Source: Xenia sp. Carnegie-2017
Taxonomy: Eukaryota > Cnidaria > Anthozoa > Malacalcyonacea > Xeniidae
Assembly: GCF_021976095.1 (NCBI RefSeq)
Contig: NW_025813447.1
Coordinates: 6,054,349-6,118,348, forward strand
DNA: 64,000 nucleotides
Direction of reading: 5' to 3'
Both the position numbers and the translations under genes were made by a program. This document shows positions 42,101 through 50,011 of this stretch, piece by piece (the stretch's first letter is position 1; each line of letters begins with the position of its first letter). The notes beneath the pieces are model-generated. The model saw only the letters and a program-made list of their open reading frames with translations. It was not told the DNA's origin and did not search any database.

Positions 42101-45100
42101 AGGCTTGTGTTCAAAATCGAGTCGATAAGCTCATATTTATAGAAAAATCATGCTAAATTTGCTTTTATGTAAAAAGGTTTTTTTGTTATTTGTAGTTTGT
42201 GCGGTTGAAGAGGCATATGCGATATGTGTCTTTCGTGTTGCTCGAATAAAAAAATTCTTAAGAGAAAAATGAGGTTATTTATGTTTAGTCAACCTCTCAG
42301 ACATGTGCCAGTGCGCACTGTCTGTCTCTTCTATTTATGTACTTCGAATTTTTTAGAAATGATCAACACACATAGTGAAGCGCTTGAATATTTACGACAT
42401 ATACTAAGTGTTGCTTATATGTTTGTAAATGATGATCGTCCAGGTTAATAAAGTCCTGAGAAGGACTGTTTTTGTTGTTGTCGACTGACGTTTCGACAAC
42501 CTTAGCGGTAGTCATCTTCAGAGTCAAATGAGGAGTAAACGTCAAGTTAGCCGTATTTGTTATCTGGTTCTTACGTCATTGTATTCTGTGTACAGGAAAT
42601 GTGTATTGTCATTGTGAATTAGTGTGAAGTGAAATATTTTATTTTTAGTTGTGATGTGTGATTTAGGTGTGATGTTTTTAGTTGTAATGTGTGGGTGTCA
42701 ATTGTGTATTGTCATTGTGAATTAGTGTGAAGTGTAATGTTTTTAGTTGATCGTTTGTTTGTAATGTGAATAAGTCGTTTGTAAGGTGCCGGTAATTACT
42801 GTGATCTGTTCAGGGGGGTTTGTTCCAAGTTGGTATACCAACTTTCTAATGTAAGCCGTTGTCTATAGTCAGTACTGTAAGTAATGCATTTTGCCGAGTC
42901 CCAGTCAATGTTGTGCTTTGTGATTCGGTGATGTTCGGCAATGTGATTAGTTTTGTCTTGTTTCTTAGTAGCTCGTTTGTGTTCAGTAAGTCTTATGTTT
43001 AAGTTGCTGCCAGTTTCCCCGATATAGGAGGCGTGGCAGTCGGAGCAGTTTATTTTGTAAATTGCACCTTGTCGTTAGTTGGTTGTTCTTTGTCCTTTAT
43101 GTTCGTTAGTACTTGTCCTAACGTTGTGATTGGTTTATGTGCGACACGTATGTTGTATGGTCGTAAGATACGCGAGATAGTCTCAGACGTACCTTTGATG
43201 TAAGGTATCTTTGCTGTTGTCACTGAGTTGTTCGTTTCGTTGGTTTCGTTGGGTTTGTAAGTGTTGCGTTTGATAAAGTCAGAGTTTTAGTTGTTTTTGT
43301 CAAAAACACGTTTGAGATAGTTGTTTTCGTTTTGTAGAGCGTCCGGTGAATCACATATGATTTATGCACGTCTTGTTAATGTTCTGATTGTGGTGGCTTT
43401 GTGTGATGTAGGGTTGTAAGATGATTGGTCTAGTAGTCGGTCAGTATGTGTTGGCTTGCGATAAACTGTTGTTCGTAGTTTTTGATTGTCATGTTTTGCC
43501 AAACAGTCGAGAAAAGGAAGAGTTCTGTTTTCTTCGACATCTTTGGTAAATTGTATGTGGCTGTTCTGTTTGTTGATGTGAGTATGGAAGTCATCAATCT
43601 CGTCTGCATCTAGTGCTGTGATTGTGTCATCTACGTAGCGAAACCAAAAAGGTAATGCATGTTTGTAAGTCGTGAGCGCCCGTTCCTCTATAGATTACAT
43701 TACAATTTCAGCAACTACAACAGAAACGGGCGAGCCCATTGCTGTCCCATGTAATTGTTTGTAGTGTGTTCCTTTGTATTGGAAGTAAGTCGAGGTGAGA
43801 CAGAGCTCCAGTAGCTCCATAATGTCTTCTGTCGGTAATGCCAGTACGTCCGTGGTGTTTGTAATGAGGGTTTTTGTACAAGTAAGTGCCAGATTAAGTG
43901 GAATACTGGTGAACAGTGATTTCACATCAAAAGACACTAGTATATAGTTGTGCGGTATTTGTATAGTGCACAGTTTTTTAATGAAAGTTTCAGTGGATTG
44001 TAACTTGTGTTTTGATTTGTTTGTAAGTGGTTGCAGTGTGTCAGTCAAGTACTTTGAAAGTTCGTAAGTAGGCGAACAACAGAATGATACAATTGAACGC
44101 AAACGAGCTACTAAGAAACAAGACAAAACTAATCACATTGCCGAACATCACCGAATCACAAAGCACAACATTGACTGGGACTCGGCAAAATGCATTACTT
44201 ACAGTGCTGACTATAGACAACGGCTTACATTAGACAGTTGGTATACCAACTTGGAACAAACCCCCCTGAACAGATCAGCAATTACCGGCACCTTACAAAC
44301 GACTTATTCACAATACAAACAAACGATCAACTAAAAACATTACACTTCACACTAATTCACAATGACAATACACAATTGACACCCACACATTACAACTAAA
44401 AACATCACACCTAAATCACACATCACCACTAAAAATAAAATATTTCACTTCACACTAACTCACAATGACAATACACATTACCAGACAATACTTCACAATA
44501 ACTCACAATGACAATACCAGATAACAAATACGGCTAACCTGACGTTTACTCCTAATTTGACTCTGAAGATGACTACCGCTAAGGTTGTCGAAACGTCAGT
44601 CAACAACAACAAAAACAGTCCTTCTCAGGACTTTATTAACATGGACGATCATCATTTACAAACATATAACGATACTCCCGGTTCAAACCATTTACTTTAC
44701 TAAGTGTTGCCATAGTGATGCCTATTTTGTAATGAATAGTCCGACTTCTACTCTGGATAAGCAGGAAATTTATGAATTTGCTTTGTTGATTTGGTGTGTT
44801 TTGTGTATATTGAAAATCGTGTACGAATAATGTCAAACGCATTATGCAAGAATGCTCATATTTGCTATGGTTATAAATAGTGGTGGTTATAGCATGATCA
44901 ATTGTTATAGCAAGTTGATAAAAAAGTTCAAGGCACTCGACAATCAATTTCGCTTTTCATTGTCGCCTGTCGCTTTAAAAAAACAGTAATTTCAAATATC
45001 AAAAGGGATAATATTAACACCAACACCAACAGTTGTTCTCGGCACTCTATCATCCTGGACAATCTACATCTACAAACATCTACTCCTTCTGTGAGTAGTT

Positions 45101-47685
45101 TCATTTTATGGGCCTTAACTTCTAAGTCATATTCGTGATTACTGATGACGTTCTTAAGTTATCATTTTAACTTCTATGTAGGCAAAGAACGTATGGAGTG
45201 GTTTTAGGTAGATTTGTCCGATATTAATCGATTGATGGGCATTTCCAATCATTGATTGTGAAGTCTCAATCGATTACCACCACTAGTTATTAAAATATCT
45301 GTCTTGGTTGAATATCGTAGAAAGTCACCTGTTCGTGTATTCTAGTTAACTAGATTGTAAGAAAGAGTACAGTCACATTTAAGTATCTCATACAAAGATA
45401 TGTATTCCATCCTTAGGAAATTGACTCTACGTACTGTAGTGAATGCAGACGGCGTTGTGACTACAGTAGCTCGTTTATTGCAATCAAACAAGCTCCAATT
45501 GTCCTGGTAAGTTTGTGATGGATATAAGAAACTTTTTGGTCGAATTAGAAGACGAAACGAGAATTAATAATCCCGAGACTTTTCTACTAAACGGATACGA
45601 ACCACTGGCCTGTATACTAATTACCTGGAAGAGAAATCCACATCCAAATTACTATATTTTATTAACACGCGGCCAGGTATCAAAAACATGGATGTCGTCA
45701 TACCAAATATGGCAAATTTTGGGTGAAAAATGACGTGGCCTCATTCAATGAAAAGTTTTGCACTCCCCCGGAATATTTTTAAATTTTATATATTTTATTG
45801 CGCCGTCCTAACAGCAAGTCTTATATTTCAAAACTTTCTTTCTAAAATGCCAAATAATTGTGCGGTACCTGGGTGCCAAAATAGTACAGCAAATGAAAGG
45901 TTTTCAATGCACCGGTAAGAAAGAAAGAATATAATTTTTATGAATGTTCTTATTGCTTTTACAATTCAGTGCCGTCGCTTTTTTTGCTTTTGGCAGGCTA
46001 AAAAGTAGCAGAAGCTCATTTTGTTTGATAACAAATTAATATGACGATCAAAACAACACAATTTGTGTTGAGGTTATTAAATTAGTAAAATTTGTAGTCC
46101 TGTATCAAAGGAAAAATACAAAACGAAAACTCAATGAATCGTGTAATAAATCCTTTATTTTCATTTTTTATGGTTTGTTAATAATTTATATAACACAAGA
46201 CTTATAAACATATCCCCATTACCTTTGCTTCAGGTGTAGTAAAAAACTGCATAATTATACAATGGGAAAATATCCAGCTAGTTGTTATTTAGGTGCAACA
46301 ATTTTCAGCAAAAATAAATAAAGTTGACCATAGAATCTAGATGGCTGAACAACAAGAAAGTAGATATAATGACCAATCGGGATTCGGCAAACCAAGTCAA
46401 AAATCATCAAAACTCAAAAAGGTCATTACATTTTTCGTCGTATGAATACGCGTTCATCAACTCTGCAATTTTGCACTGGTTCGATAAACAGAATAAGTAC
46501 TTCACAGCCGCGTTTCGAAATAAAAATAACTTGACCACCAAACCCAAAAAAATTTTCCTACGGGCTACGGGCTCGGTTTGTACAAAAAAACTTCGGTCCG
46601 ATATTTCTCCGTAAAGACCTCGCGCTCTGTTATTAAGGGCTTAGCAATAATTTGTCTTTTCCGAAAGAAAATTAAAACGTGAATGATAGGGAAAAAAACC
46701 ATGACCAGCCCACAATTTAAAGAAGTATAATATAAAACAAATTCCGAAGAAACAAGACATCTTGAGATTGCAAAATATGAATCAAAACAAGACGAGAAGT
46801 AAACTGTAAATTTTTCCACTTTATTTCAAACTCATCCTCGGACAGAGGTCTGTCTCATTCTGTCTGAAGATGACTTTGAAGTAAAGTCGAAAATTTACAG
46901 TTTACTTCTCGTCTTGTTTTGATTCATATTTTGCAATCTCAAGATGTCTTGTTTCTTCGGAATTTGTGAATGATAGGATTTCTTAAAAATGGGACGACTA
47001 ATTTTGCTTTTGCATGCTTTGTGTGAACCAAAAATAGGTAGATTTTTTCACTCACTTTTAGCAGTCGCTGTATAAAATTCCTTAAAAAAGAAATGCATTA
47101 TTAAATGAAACTGCTAAAGCTAACCGAAAGTAATTTGACACCAAACTCAGGGGAAGAGTTCATTTCCGGCTTCGGTTGAAAAAACTCCGACTTACGTAAA
47201 AACTAGCTTCGGCTCCGGTAGAAAGTTTGTGCGTATGAAAATGCTTGAAATTTAAGAACATAAAAATATAGAAAATGTTCACATTAAAAAGCTTTTGTTT
47301 TTCTTTACATTTCAAATTTTTGATGGTTTGATAAACATTGCCCATCATGTATTGTACTAGCTTTTGGTTTGATAAACGAAGCAATAGAGATGTAAAAGGA
47401 AGCAAGAGTTTCATTTTTTTATCAGTTTTAAAATACTGTTTAGGAAAAGCCCAGTTTGTTTAGTTTGATTATTGAAAGGGATAGGAATTCATTCCAAAGT
47501 CTTTTCAGTTCACCGTGCCACGAAAGCTATAATTTTAGTTAATCGATTTTTCCCCTTACATTGTGTCGTGTTACACTTAGGGAACAAGGCAGAAGCAAGA
47601 TGGTGGTTTCTTATGCGCGAGATGTGCTCTAAAATCTTCAGATTACATGGGTCGCCTTTTCACCAGCCGTACAAAGACTCTCTAG
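12871..47685 (+). CDS. FBH1: F-box DNA helicase 1 (FBH1/FBXO18), complete coding gene
   Basis: UvrD-family 3'-5' helicase with an F-box. The family joins SKP1-CUL1 as an SCF ubiquitin ligase in the nucleus and limits RAD51 recombination at stalled forks. Exons (all GT-AG): 12871-14318, 17026-17137, 18448-18635, 18882-19004, 23366-23463, 23921-23999, 24568-24657, 27814-28051, 28533-28611, 29668-29754, 30649-30785, 31644-31743, 33609-33730, 38235-38301, 38511-38611, 39046-39127, 39237-39338, 41344-41450, 41844-41882, 45417-45506, 47581-47685. They sum to 3594 nt, 1197 codons plus stop, with every phase consistent and no internal stop. Order: PIP-like box (17-24), three 19-residue repeats (98-228), F-box (401-450), Walker A K660, DEAQD 840-844, motif III 864-876, SFRFG 894-898, motif V 1055-1068, motif VI 1093-1105, two C-x2-C pairs at the C-terminus. 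All seven superfamily 1 signatures look intact. The introns carry at least five PLEs and a Harbinger element. Confidence 0.95.
14830..16120 (-). mobile_element. Penelope-like element, second lineage, broken remnant
   Basis: Minus-strand remnant in FBH1 intron 1. From 16117 down it encodes a reverse-transcriptase piece ([18 protein letters not shown]), then below about 15680 a C-terminal endonuclease-like piece ([20 protein letters not shown], later [20 protein letters not shown]). The tail near 14840-14880 has the TGA..ATGACTT hairpin discussed in the findings. It is interrupted by the insertion at 15181-15610. Clearly old, with several breaks, and distinct from the more abundant PLE family of this window. 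Confidence 0.6.
15181..15610 (+). mobile_element. PLE family P1, copy A (3' tail fragment)
   Basis: A non-coding 3' tail only: gcaattaccggcaccttaca to ctacatttacaaacatgt. The sequence tgtcattaattgt occurs at both edges (about 15184 and 15598) as a TSD. The left edge starts aataaagtaaatg, the reverse complement of the family's own 3' end, so even this short copy has inverted ends. It sits inside the older PLE remnant, which dates it as the younger insertion. Confidence 0.75.
17026..19004 (+). CDS. FBH1: FBH1 exons 2-4: linker between F-box and helicase
   Basis: Exon 2 (17026-17137) encodes [20 protein letters not shown] and on to FLQVDVE. Exon 3 (18448-18635) encodes [20 protein letters not shown] through [11 protein letters not shown]. 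Exon 4 (18882-19004) encodes [20 protein letters not shown] and on to ILKY. Order and spacing follow the human linker (LLSSSVNDIQRLLFCL, NIFYCLYLQEN). Phases 2/0/2/2 join without stops. Longer open frames overlapping exon 3 start in the intron and are not coding. Confidence 0.9.
19091..21205 (+). mobile_element. PLE family P1, copy B (RT and GIY-YIG endonuclease, inverted 5' part)
   Basis: In FBH1 intron 4. The first about 560 bp (19091-19655) are in minus orientation and contain the family tail and part of the endonuclease. From about 19660 the element runs in plus orientation through reverse transcriptase ([15 protein letters not shown]), the RT thumb region ([18 protein letters not shown]), a GIY-YIG-type endonuclease ([11 protein letters not shown]-like at about 20635-20670) and the 3' tail to about 21205. 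Candidate TSD atgtatgt lies at both ends. Broken, with a handful of breaks, so not a working copy. PLEs move by target-primed reverse transcription; the GIY-YIG nuclease is their hallmark. Confidence 0.85.
21490..21890 (+). repeat. Degenerate short tandem repeat (ggtagacac-type)
   Basis: Two blocks (about 21493-21607 and 21795-21890) of loosely repeated 10-12 bp units such as aaaggtagacaaaaaggtag. Unit length and sequence drift, so this is a decayed minisatellite inside FBH1 intron 4. Confidence 0.55.
22568..22822. repeat. MITE family B, copy 1
   Basis: Begins aagcatggttcacacgag and ends ctcgtgtgaacc-like inverted (gtcgtgtgaaccacgcttta), about 255 bp. The interior includes aatcccaatgtctttgtctt and cataagcatcgacataagcg. 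A second copy starts 65 bp downstream. The flanks contain TTAA/TTTA but the TSD cannot be fixed. Confidence 0.7.
22887..23146. repeat. MITE family B, copy 2
   Basis: Begins aagccaggttcacacgaata and ends actcgtgcgaaccaggcttt, about 260 bp, roughly 85% like copy 1 by eye and in the same orientation. The two copies are separated by about 65 bp of unrelated sequence, so they look like two insertions or one local duplication. Confidence 0.7.
23366..24657 (+). CDS. FBH1: FBH1 exons 5-7: Q-like motif, Walker A, motif Ia
   Basis: Exon 5 (23366-23463) encodes [20 protein letters not shown] then KIVAFA, the Q-like entry to the helicase core. Exon 6 (23921-23999) starts inside the P-loop and completes [13 protein letters not shown], with K660 the ATP-binding Lys, then FLNVAYNK. 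Exon 7 (24568-24657) encodes [14 protein letters not shown] and [13 protein letters not shown] (motif Ia). The intron between exons 5 and 6 splits the Walker A Gly codon. The human equivalents are LTHEQQLILNH, GTGKTSTLVKY and FNKSIAKQAERVFP. Confidence 0.95.
24912..26560 (+). mobile_element. PLE family P1, copy C
   Basis: In FBH1 intron 7, with a 12-bp TSD aacatattaatg at 24912-24923 and 26549-26560. As in copy B the left part (to about 25430) is in minus orientation (tail, endonuclease, a little RT). The right part (from about 25435) is in plus orientation with the RT end, the GIY-YIG endonuclease ([10 protein letters not shown]) and the tail. Broken in several places. The clean TSD and high identity to the other copies suggest a fairly recent insertion. 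Confidence 0.88.
26566..27749. repeat. Locally duplicated repeat unit, first copy split by a SINE
   Basis: Positions 26566-26810 match 27411-27660 (shared ttccggcaaaatggcgcgct and tcgaaggaa...cacttggaaaacagttta), and 27184-27276 match 27664-27749 (shared agaaagaaagcaagcttcgt). The copies lie about 840 bp apart. The first carries the 26811-27183 SINE insertion. Related sequence (cggtccgatatttctccgta) recurs at 46590, so the family is dispersed. Confidence 0.7.
26811..27183 (-). repeat. tRNA-derived SINE
   Basis: On the minus strand a tRNA-like head lies at 26990-26915 (cttcatagctcagttggtca, then gggttcgaatcccgt as box B). It is followed by a short hairpin (cctgaataattcagg) and a tail with caattgcttaaattgtccag. 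The acceptor stem needs a bulge and base 33 is not T, so this is a SINE head and not a tRNA gene. A 90-bp segment starting gaagaatgttttatgcagtg is present on both sides (26811-26900 and 27051-27140). From memory this tail type is common in anthozoan SINEs. Confidence 0.75.
27814..30785 (+). CDS. FBH1: FBH1 exons 8-11: 1B region, Walker B (motif II) and motif III
   Basis: Exon 8 (27814-28051): [20 protein letters not shown] through YFNSYDYKK. Exon 9 (28533-28611): [20 protein letters not shown] to RITHDG. Exon 10 (29668-29754): [20 protein letters not shown] then VDEAQDCTP, with DEAQD at 840-844 as the Mg/ATP hydrolysis motif. Exon 11 (30649-30785): [20 protein letters not shown] then QQIYGFRGA and VYYLTQ. 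For exon 11 the acceptor at TTTCTAG|CG was chosen over an earlier AG because it restores phase and matches human PAIMNIVLSQ. Confidence 0.95.
31152..31217. repeat. Perfect 29-bp inverted repeat with 8-bp loop
   Basis: Left arm 31152-31180, loop atgactac, right arm 31189-31217, no mismatch (attaaccaagtaacactaac and its complement). It lies in FBH1 intron 11. It may be a short foldback relic; no TSD was identified. Confidence 0.8.
31644..33730 (+). CDS. FBH1: FBH1 exons 12-13: motif IV and 2A entry
   Basis: Exon 12 (31644-31743) starts directly with [20 protein letters not shown] and ends VGIARQ; SFRFG (894-898) is helicase motif IV. Exon 13 (33609-33730) encodes [20 protein letters not shown] through KTRIGFAG (human GQVALLSRTNANVF). 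The intron between them holds the complete Harbinger element. Phases 1 and 0 fit. Confidence 0.94.
32203..32520 (+). pseudogene. SANT/Myb-like DNA-binding protein of the Harbinger element
   Basis: Reads [20 protein letters not shown] then [12 protein letters not shown], and after a one-base frame change [20 protein letters not shown] then [17 protein letters not shown]. This is the Myb/SANT-like domain layout of the accessory protein of Harbinger transposons and of domesticated relatives. The frame change at about 32360 and the early loss of similarity after the domain make it a relic. Confidence 0.65.
32733..32923. repeat. Foldback MITE family C, copy 1
   Basis: Palindromic: the left arm aagaaataaaagatgtttac...gtttgcac and aaaccgagg...gagaac is mirrored by gttctcacaaacg...cctcgg-type sequence and ends aaacatcttttatttctt. 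Copy 2 lies at 48737-48900, and hairpin halves (cacaggcttatgcaaacaca) recur at 33040, 33490 and 49015. Confidence 0.7.
33731..38234. other. FBH1 intron 13, no gene recognised
   Basis: A 4.5 kb intron. It contains two short hairpins built on tttggtcgtgctc...gaccaaa at about 35225-35375 and many AT-rich low-complexity runs. A frame at 35473-35691 and others nearby match nothing known. A segment at about 36775-36825 (ggtatcaaaaacatggat, then aaattttgggtgaaaa) recurs at 45677-45735, so a dispersed repeat is present in both introns. Confidence 0.5.
35220..35376. repeat. Pair of related hairpins
   Basis: ttggtcgtgctctactcagg...gcacgaccaaa at about 35226-35256 and tttggtcgtgctctgatcag...gaacgaccaaa at about 35333-35366. 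The two hairpins share their left arm and flank a 75-bp spacer. Confidence 0.5.
38235..39338 (+). CDS. FBH1: FBH1 exons 14-17: 2B region and motif V
   Basis: Exon 14 (38235-38301): [20 protein letters not shown]. Exon 15 (38511-38611): [20 protein letters not shown] to LCGKVK. Exon 16 (39046-39127): [20 protein letters not shown] to SDLDQA. Exon 17 (39237-39338): [20 protein letters not shown] to LELFNDL, with motif V ([14 protein letters not shown], 1055-1068). The human order is [49 protein letters not shown]. Compared with human, about ten residues seem missing between motif V and VI. Confidence 0.94.
39946..41290 (+). repeat. Minisatellite, ~20-bp unit, split by a PLE
   Basis: Tandem units of about 20 bp. 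They are homogeneous from about 40680 to 40830 (gatgttacaaattcatgtat), then more diverged to about 41290 (tgatgcttcgaaatccttgt). A short stretch of the same array lies at 39946-40004, left of the PLE insertion. The array ends about 50 bp before FBH1 exon 18. It is not a CRISPR array: no unique spacers and continuous repetition. Confidence 0.85.
40005..40657. mobile_element. PLE family P1, copy D (tail-to-tail foldback)
   Basis: Left half (40005 to about 40460) is the family tail in minus orientation; the right half (about 40463-40657) is the tail in plus orientation, with no RT at all. It is flanked by atttgtgtgat (39994-40004) and atttgtgcgat (40658-40668), an 11-bp TSD with one difference, both inside the minisatellite. 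Confidence 0.82.
41344..47685 (+). CDS. FBH1: FBH1 exons 18-21: motif VI and C-terminal zinc-ribbon-like end
   Basis: Exon 18 (41344-41450): [20 protein letters not shown] (motif VI, with Arg 1101) to LKEKT. Exon 19 (41844-41882) is only 13 codons ([13 protein letters not shown]). Exon 20 (45417-45506) contains C-x2-C (YCSECRRRC) and [10 protein letters not shown]. Exon 21 (47581-47685) encodes [13 protein letters not shown], a second C-x2-C, and ends at TAG 47683-47685. Human FBH1 also ends with two Cys pairs (CCVGQC, CHSC). The human C-terminal tail after the second pair is about 20-30 residues longer. An AATAAA follows at 47892. Confidence 0.92.
42403..44710 (-). mobile_element. PLE family P1, copy E (longest RT-bearing copy)
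   Basis: In FBH1 intron 19, with a 12-bp TSD actaagtgttgc at 42403-42414 and 44699-44710. The body is on the minus strand: tail at the left, GIY-YIG endonuclease (about 43010-43040), and reverse transcriptase up to about 44090, where [20 protein letters not shown], then [11 protein letters not shown] and [15 protein letters not shown] can be read. From about 44100 to 44698 the tail and endonuclease end are repeated in plus orientation. It has a few breaks and is not a working copy. Confidence 0.88.
45847..45914 (+). CDS. Orphan THAP-domain first exon inside FBH1 intron 20
   Basis: ATG at 45847 opens [20 protein letters not shown] then MHR, followed by a good donor (CACCG|GTAAGA). C-x4-C after M-P is the classic N-terminal start of a THAP zinc finger. 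No second exon with the remaining ligands was found on the same strand before FBH1 exon 21. It is either a nested gene whose later exons I missed or the relic of a THAP-type transposon such as the P element at 50 kb. Confidence 0.5.
46470..46640. repeat. Dispersed repeat fragment related to 27.3-27.4 kb
   Basis: Contains gggctcggtttgtacaaaaa and ggtccgatatttctccgtaa, followed by an ending like ttattaagggct. It matches about 27330-27410 (gggcttggtctgtacaaaaa). Confidence 0.55.
46738..46966. repeat. Foldback element with near-identical arms and central ribozyme-like hairpin
   Basis: The left arm 46738-46813 and right arm 46891-46966 are identical over about 76 bp (caaattccgaagaaacaaga and its complement at the outer ends). 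The centre holds ctgaagatgactttgaagta then aagtcgaaa, and a degraded mirror copy of it on the left side. It lies in FBH1 intron 20. Confidence 0.78.
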
Positions 47686-47891
47686 TGATGTGTGTCGTCT
47701 TGTATTTGTTGTTTTGTGATTATTTCTTATTATCTGTGTTTTGTTGTTTCCTAGCTAATTGTGAAGTTTTTTTGTTGGGGGTCGATTTTTAGCAAGACAA
47801 GCAGCAGCAAAGCCATTCCCTTTTTTACTCTTACAATGAAAATATATCTATGGTCTTTCATGGAAGAACAATGAAATGAATTTTTTAGAAA

Positions 47892-47897
47892 AATAAA
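47892..47897 (+). promoter_or_regulatory. Candidate poly(A) signal of FBH1
   Basis: AATAAA about 207 nt past the FBH1 stop codon; the first canonical hexamer noticed downstream. Confidence 0.4.
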
Positions 47898-48032
47898 TCA
47901 TAGTTTTATTAAAAAAGTTTCATTTTAGGAGTAAAAGTTTGGGCTGGCTTCGCCACTGGAGACAAATGAGAGAGTTTTTTTGTTAAGCGCAGCGCATAGC
48001 TTTAACTGGTTACGATTGCAGTTCATTCACCT

Positions 48033-48320
48033 AGAACCAATCTACTTGATACTCCAGATACTTGACTCATCCGAAATTCTACAGTTTTGCTTCAGGCAAG
48101 CCGCCATCTTAAATGTGGCAAAACTGCTGATATTTGTGACTAAACTCTGCTTCTTGTGAGATGATGAGAGTTGCAGAGTTGTTAATTTATGTTTTTTTCT
48201 TAAATGTTTGATAGGATTGGTTTTTTTAGTGTGTTTTTTTATTGATTTTGACCAGCTTTCGAAATGGCGTCCTTTGTTCACCTTGACATGGTAGTCAGGC
48301 ATCTAGGGGATTGGGTTCCA
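48033..48320. repeat. MITE family D, uninterrupted copy
   Basis: About 290 bp with imperfect TIRs (agaaccaatctacttgatac at the left; the right end is gcatctaggggattgggttc). The interior has tgttaatttatg...cttaaatgtttgataggatt. This is the empty-site relative of the copy at 49858-51763, which contains the P element. Confidence 0.65.
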
Positions 48321-48736
48321 AATAATTGTTGCAGTTGCTTTTGGCAAGACGCTTGACGATGCGCAAGCGTTTCGATGGGAATAAAAAACATATTGGTGTG
48401 CAAGTTTTAATGTCTCACTAGATGCACACCAAGATACCCGTGATAATACTTTGTACGAAATTGCATGCAAGACCAGTTCCTCGAACAAAAGTACTATATG
48501 TTATAGATTATAATTATAAATATAGATGCAGGTAGGGAAAATTATTGATAACATTCAAAAATAAAATACGTGAAATTAGCTGCCGTTCTCAGTTTCTTCA
48601 CTTTAAACGCTCGATTCATTTGAGGGAATTTATTTGGATTTTTTTACCATTAAAAAGCATTCTTTTCAGATGCATGTTGATGACCTGTTTATAAGAACAT
48701 TTTAAATTAACTAAAACAAATCAACGAAACAATTAT

Positions 48737-48900
48737 TTAAGAAATGATGTTTACCTTTTTTGCACAGGCTTATGCAAGCCGAGGTGACCTTCGGGAGAAC
48801 TTGAGAACAGATCAGTGCTAGCCCGAGTTTGAATCAGCTCCAGAGTTCTCACAAACGTGTCCGAGGTTTGCATAAGCCATTGCAAACACATTTCTTTTAG
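48737..48900. repeat. Foldback MITE family C, copy 2
   Basis: taagaaatgatgtttacctt, then tgcacaggcttatgcaagcc, and the mirrored gaggtttgcataagccattg. It is the same family as 32733-32923 but lacks part of the arms. Confidence 0.65.
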
Positions 48901-50011
48901 GATAACAATAATGCGAAACAGATAAACTTAAAACAAGTGTTTTAAATTTTCCTGTGTGTTCATGATTGATCTACAAATTCTCTTTGATTGATTTGATGAA
49001 ATAGCTCGGTTTGCACAGGCTAATGCAAACTGAGCTGTAGACCAAATAGCGCACGCTAATTTTTTTCTCGTGAATTTGGGATGTAGCTAGAGACGTAAAT
49101 AACGCACAACAAAACGATAACCTCAGTTTTTCCAAAGAAAAGATTCTCTTCAAAAGAAGGAAATTTTTACATCATCAGTTTTTTGGAAGGAATCGAACAA
49201 CTTATTATTAGAGTTCCTGTAGAAATAGACTGACATCCATTCTAGGACTAAATATTTAACAAATAGATAACATTTAACCGTTGTCTATACAGTTATAGAG
49301 ACACGGGTATGACGTCATTTGTGATAAAAACGGAAAAACTTGCCACGAGTCATCGGCTATTGCCTAGCTTAATCACGTGAAAAATGTGATTGGCTAACAA
49401 AATAAACAAGCAATGGCTGATCACTTTTTTTGAAATTTTACCATCAAAGACGAAGTACAAATAAATGTTTGAGAACCGGGTTTTTTCTTTTCTTTTTGCT
49501 CAATTACGTCCACTGCTTCAACTAGGCATTCTTAATTTCTTTTTATTTGCCCTTTCAGGGATAAATTCAGGTAAGTATTCAAATAAATTCGCCGTTCGTT
49601 TGTCATTTAATCATGAAATTTTCTGTGACGTCAATTTCGTGCGTCTGTCCTCTTATAGATCATAGCTCTCGACCAATGAAATTACTTAAATTATTATATA
49701 ATTCTAAATACTGAGGGATGTAACCACGAAGTGTTTTAAACATGAGAATAGTTCACTGTCTGAAGTAACTTAGACGCGATGTCATGTGAAGAACGCGTTT
49801 TAATTCGGGCTCCTTTATTTTGAAATTCTATCAGTCCGAGTATAAATCAATGACTTACAACCCAATCTACTAGATATCTGACTCCACAAAAATTCATTAG
49901 TTACGAGTGAGGCAAGCTGCCATTTTGAAAGGTTGCAAAACTGACGACATTTTCGAGTAATACCGCCTTTTTATGTGTTAGTATACAGTTACAAAGTTGA
50001 TAGTCTAGGCT

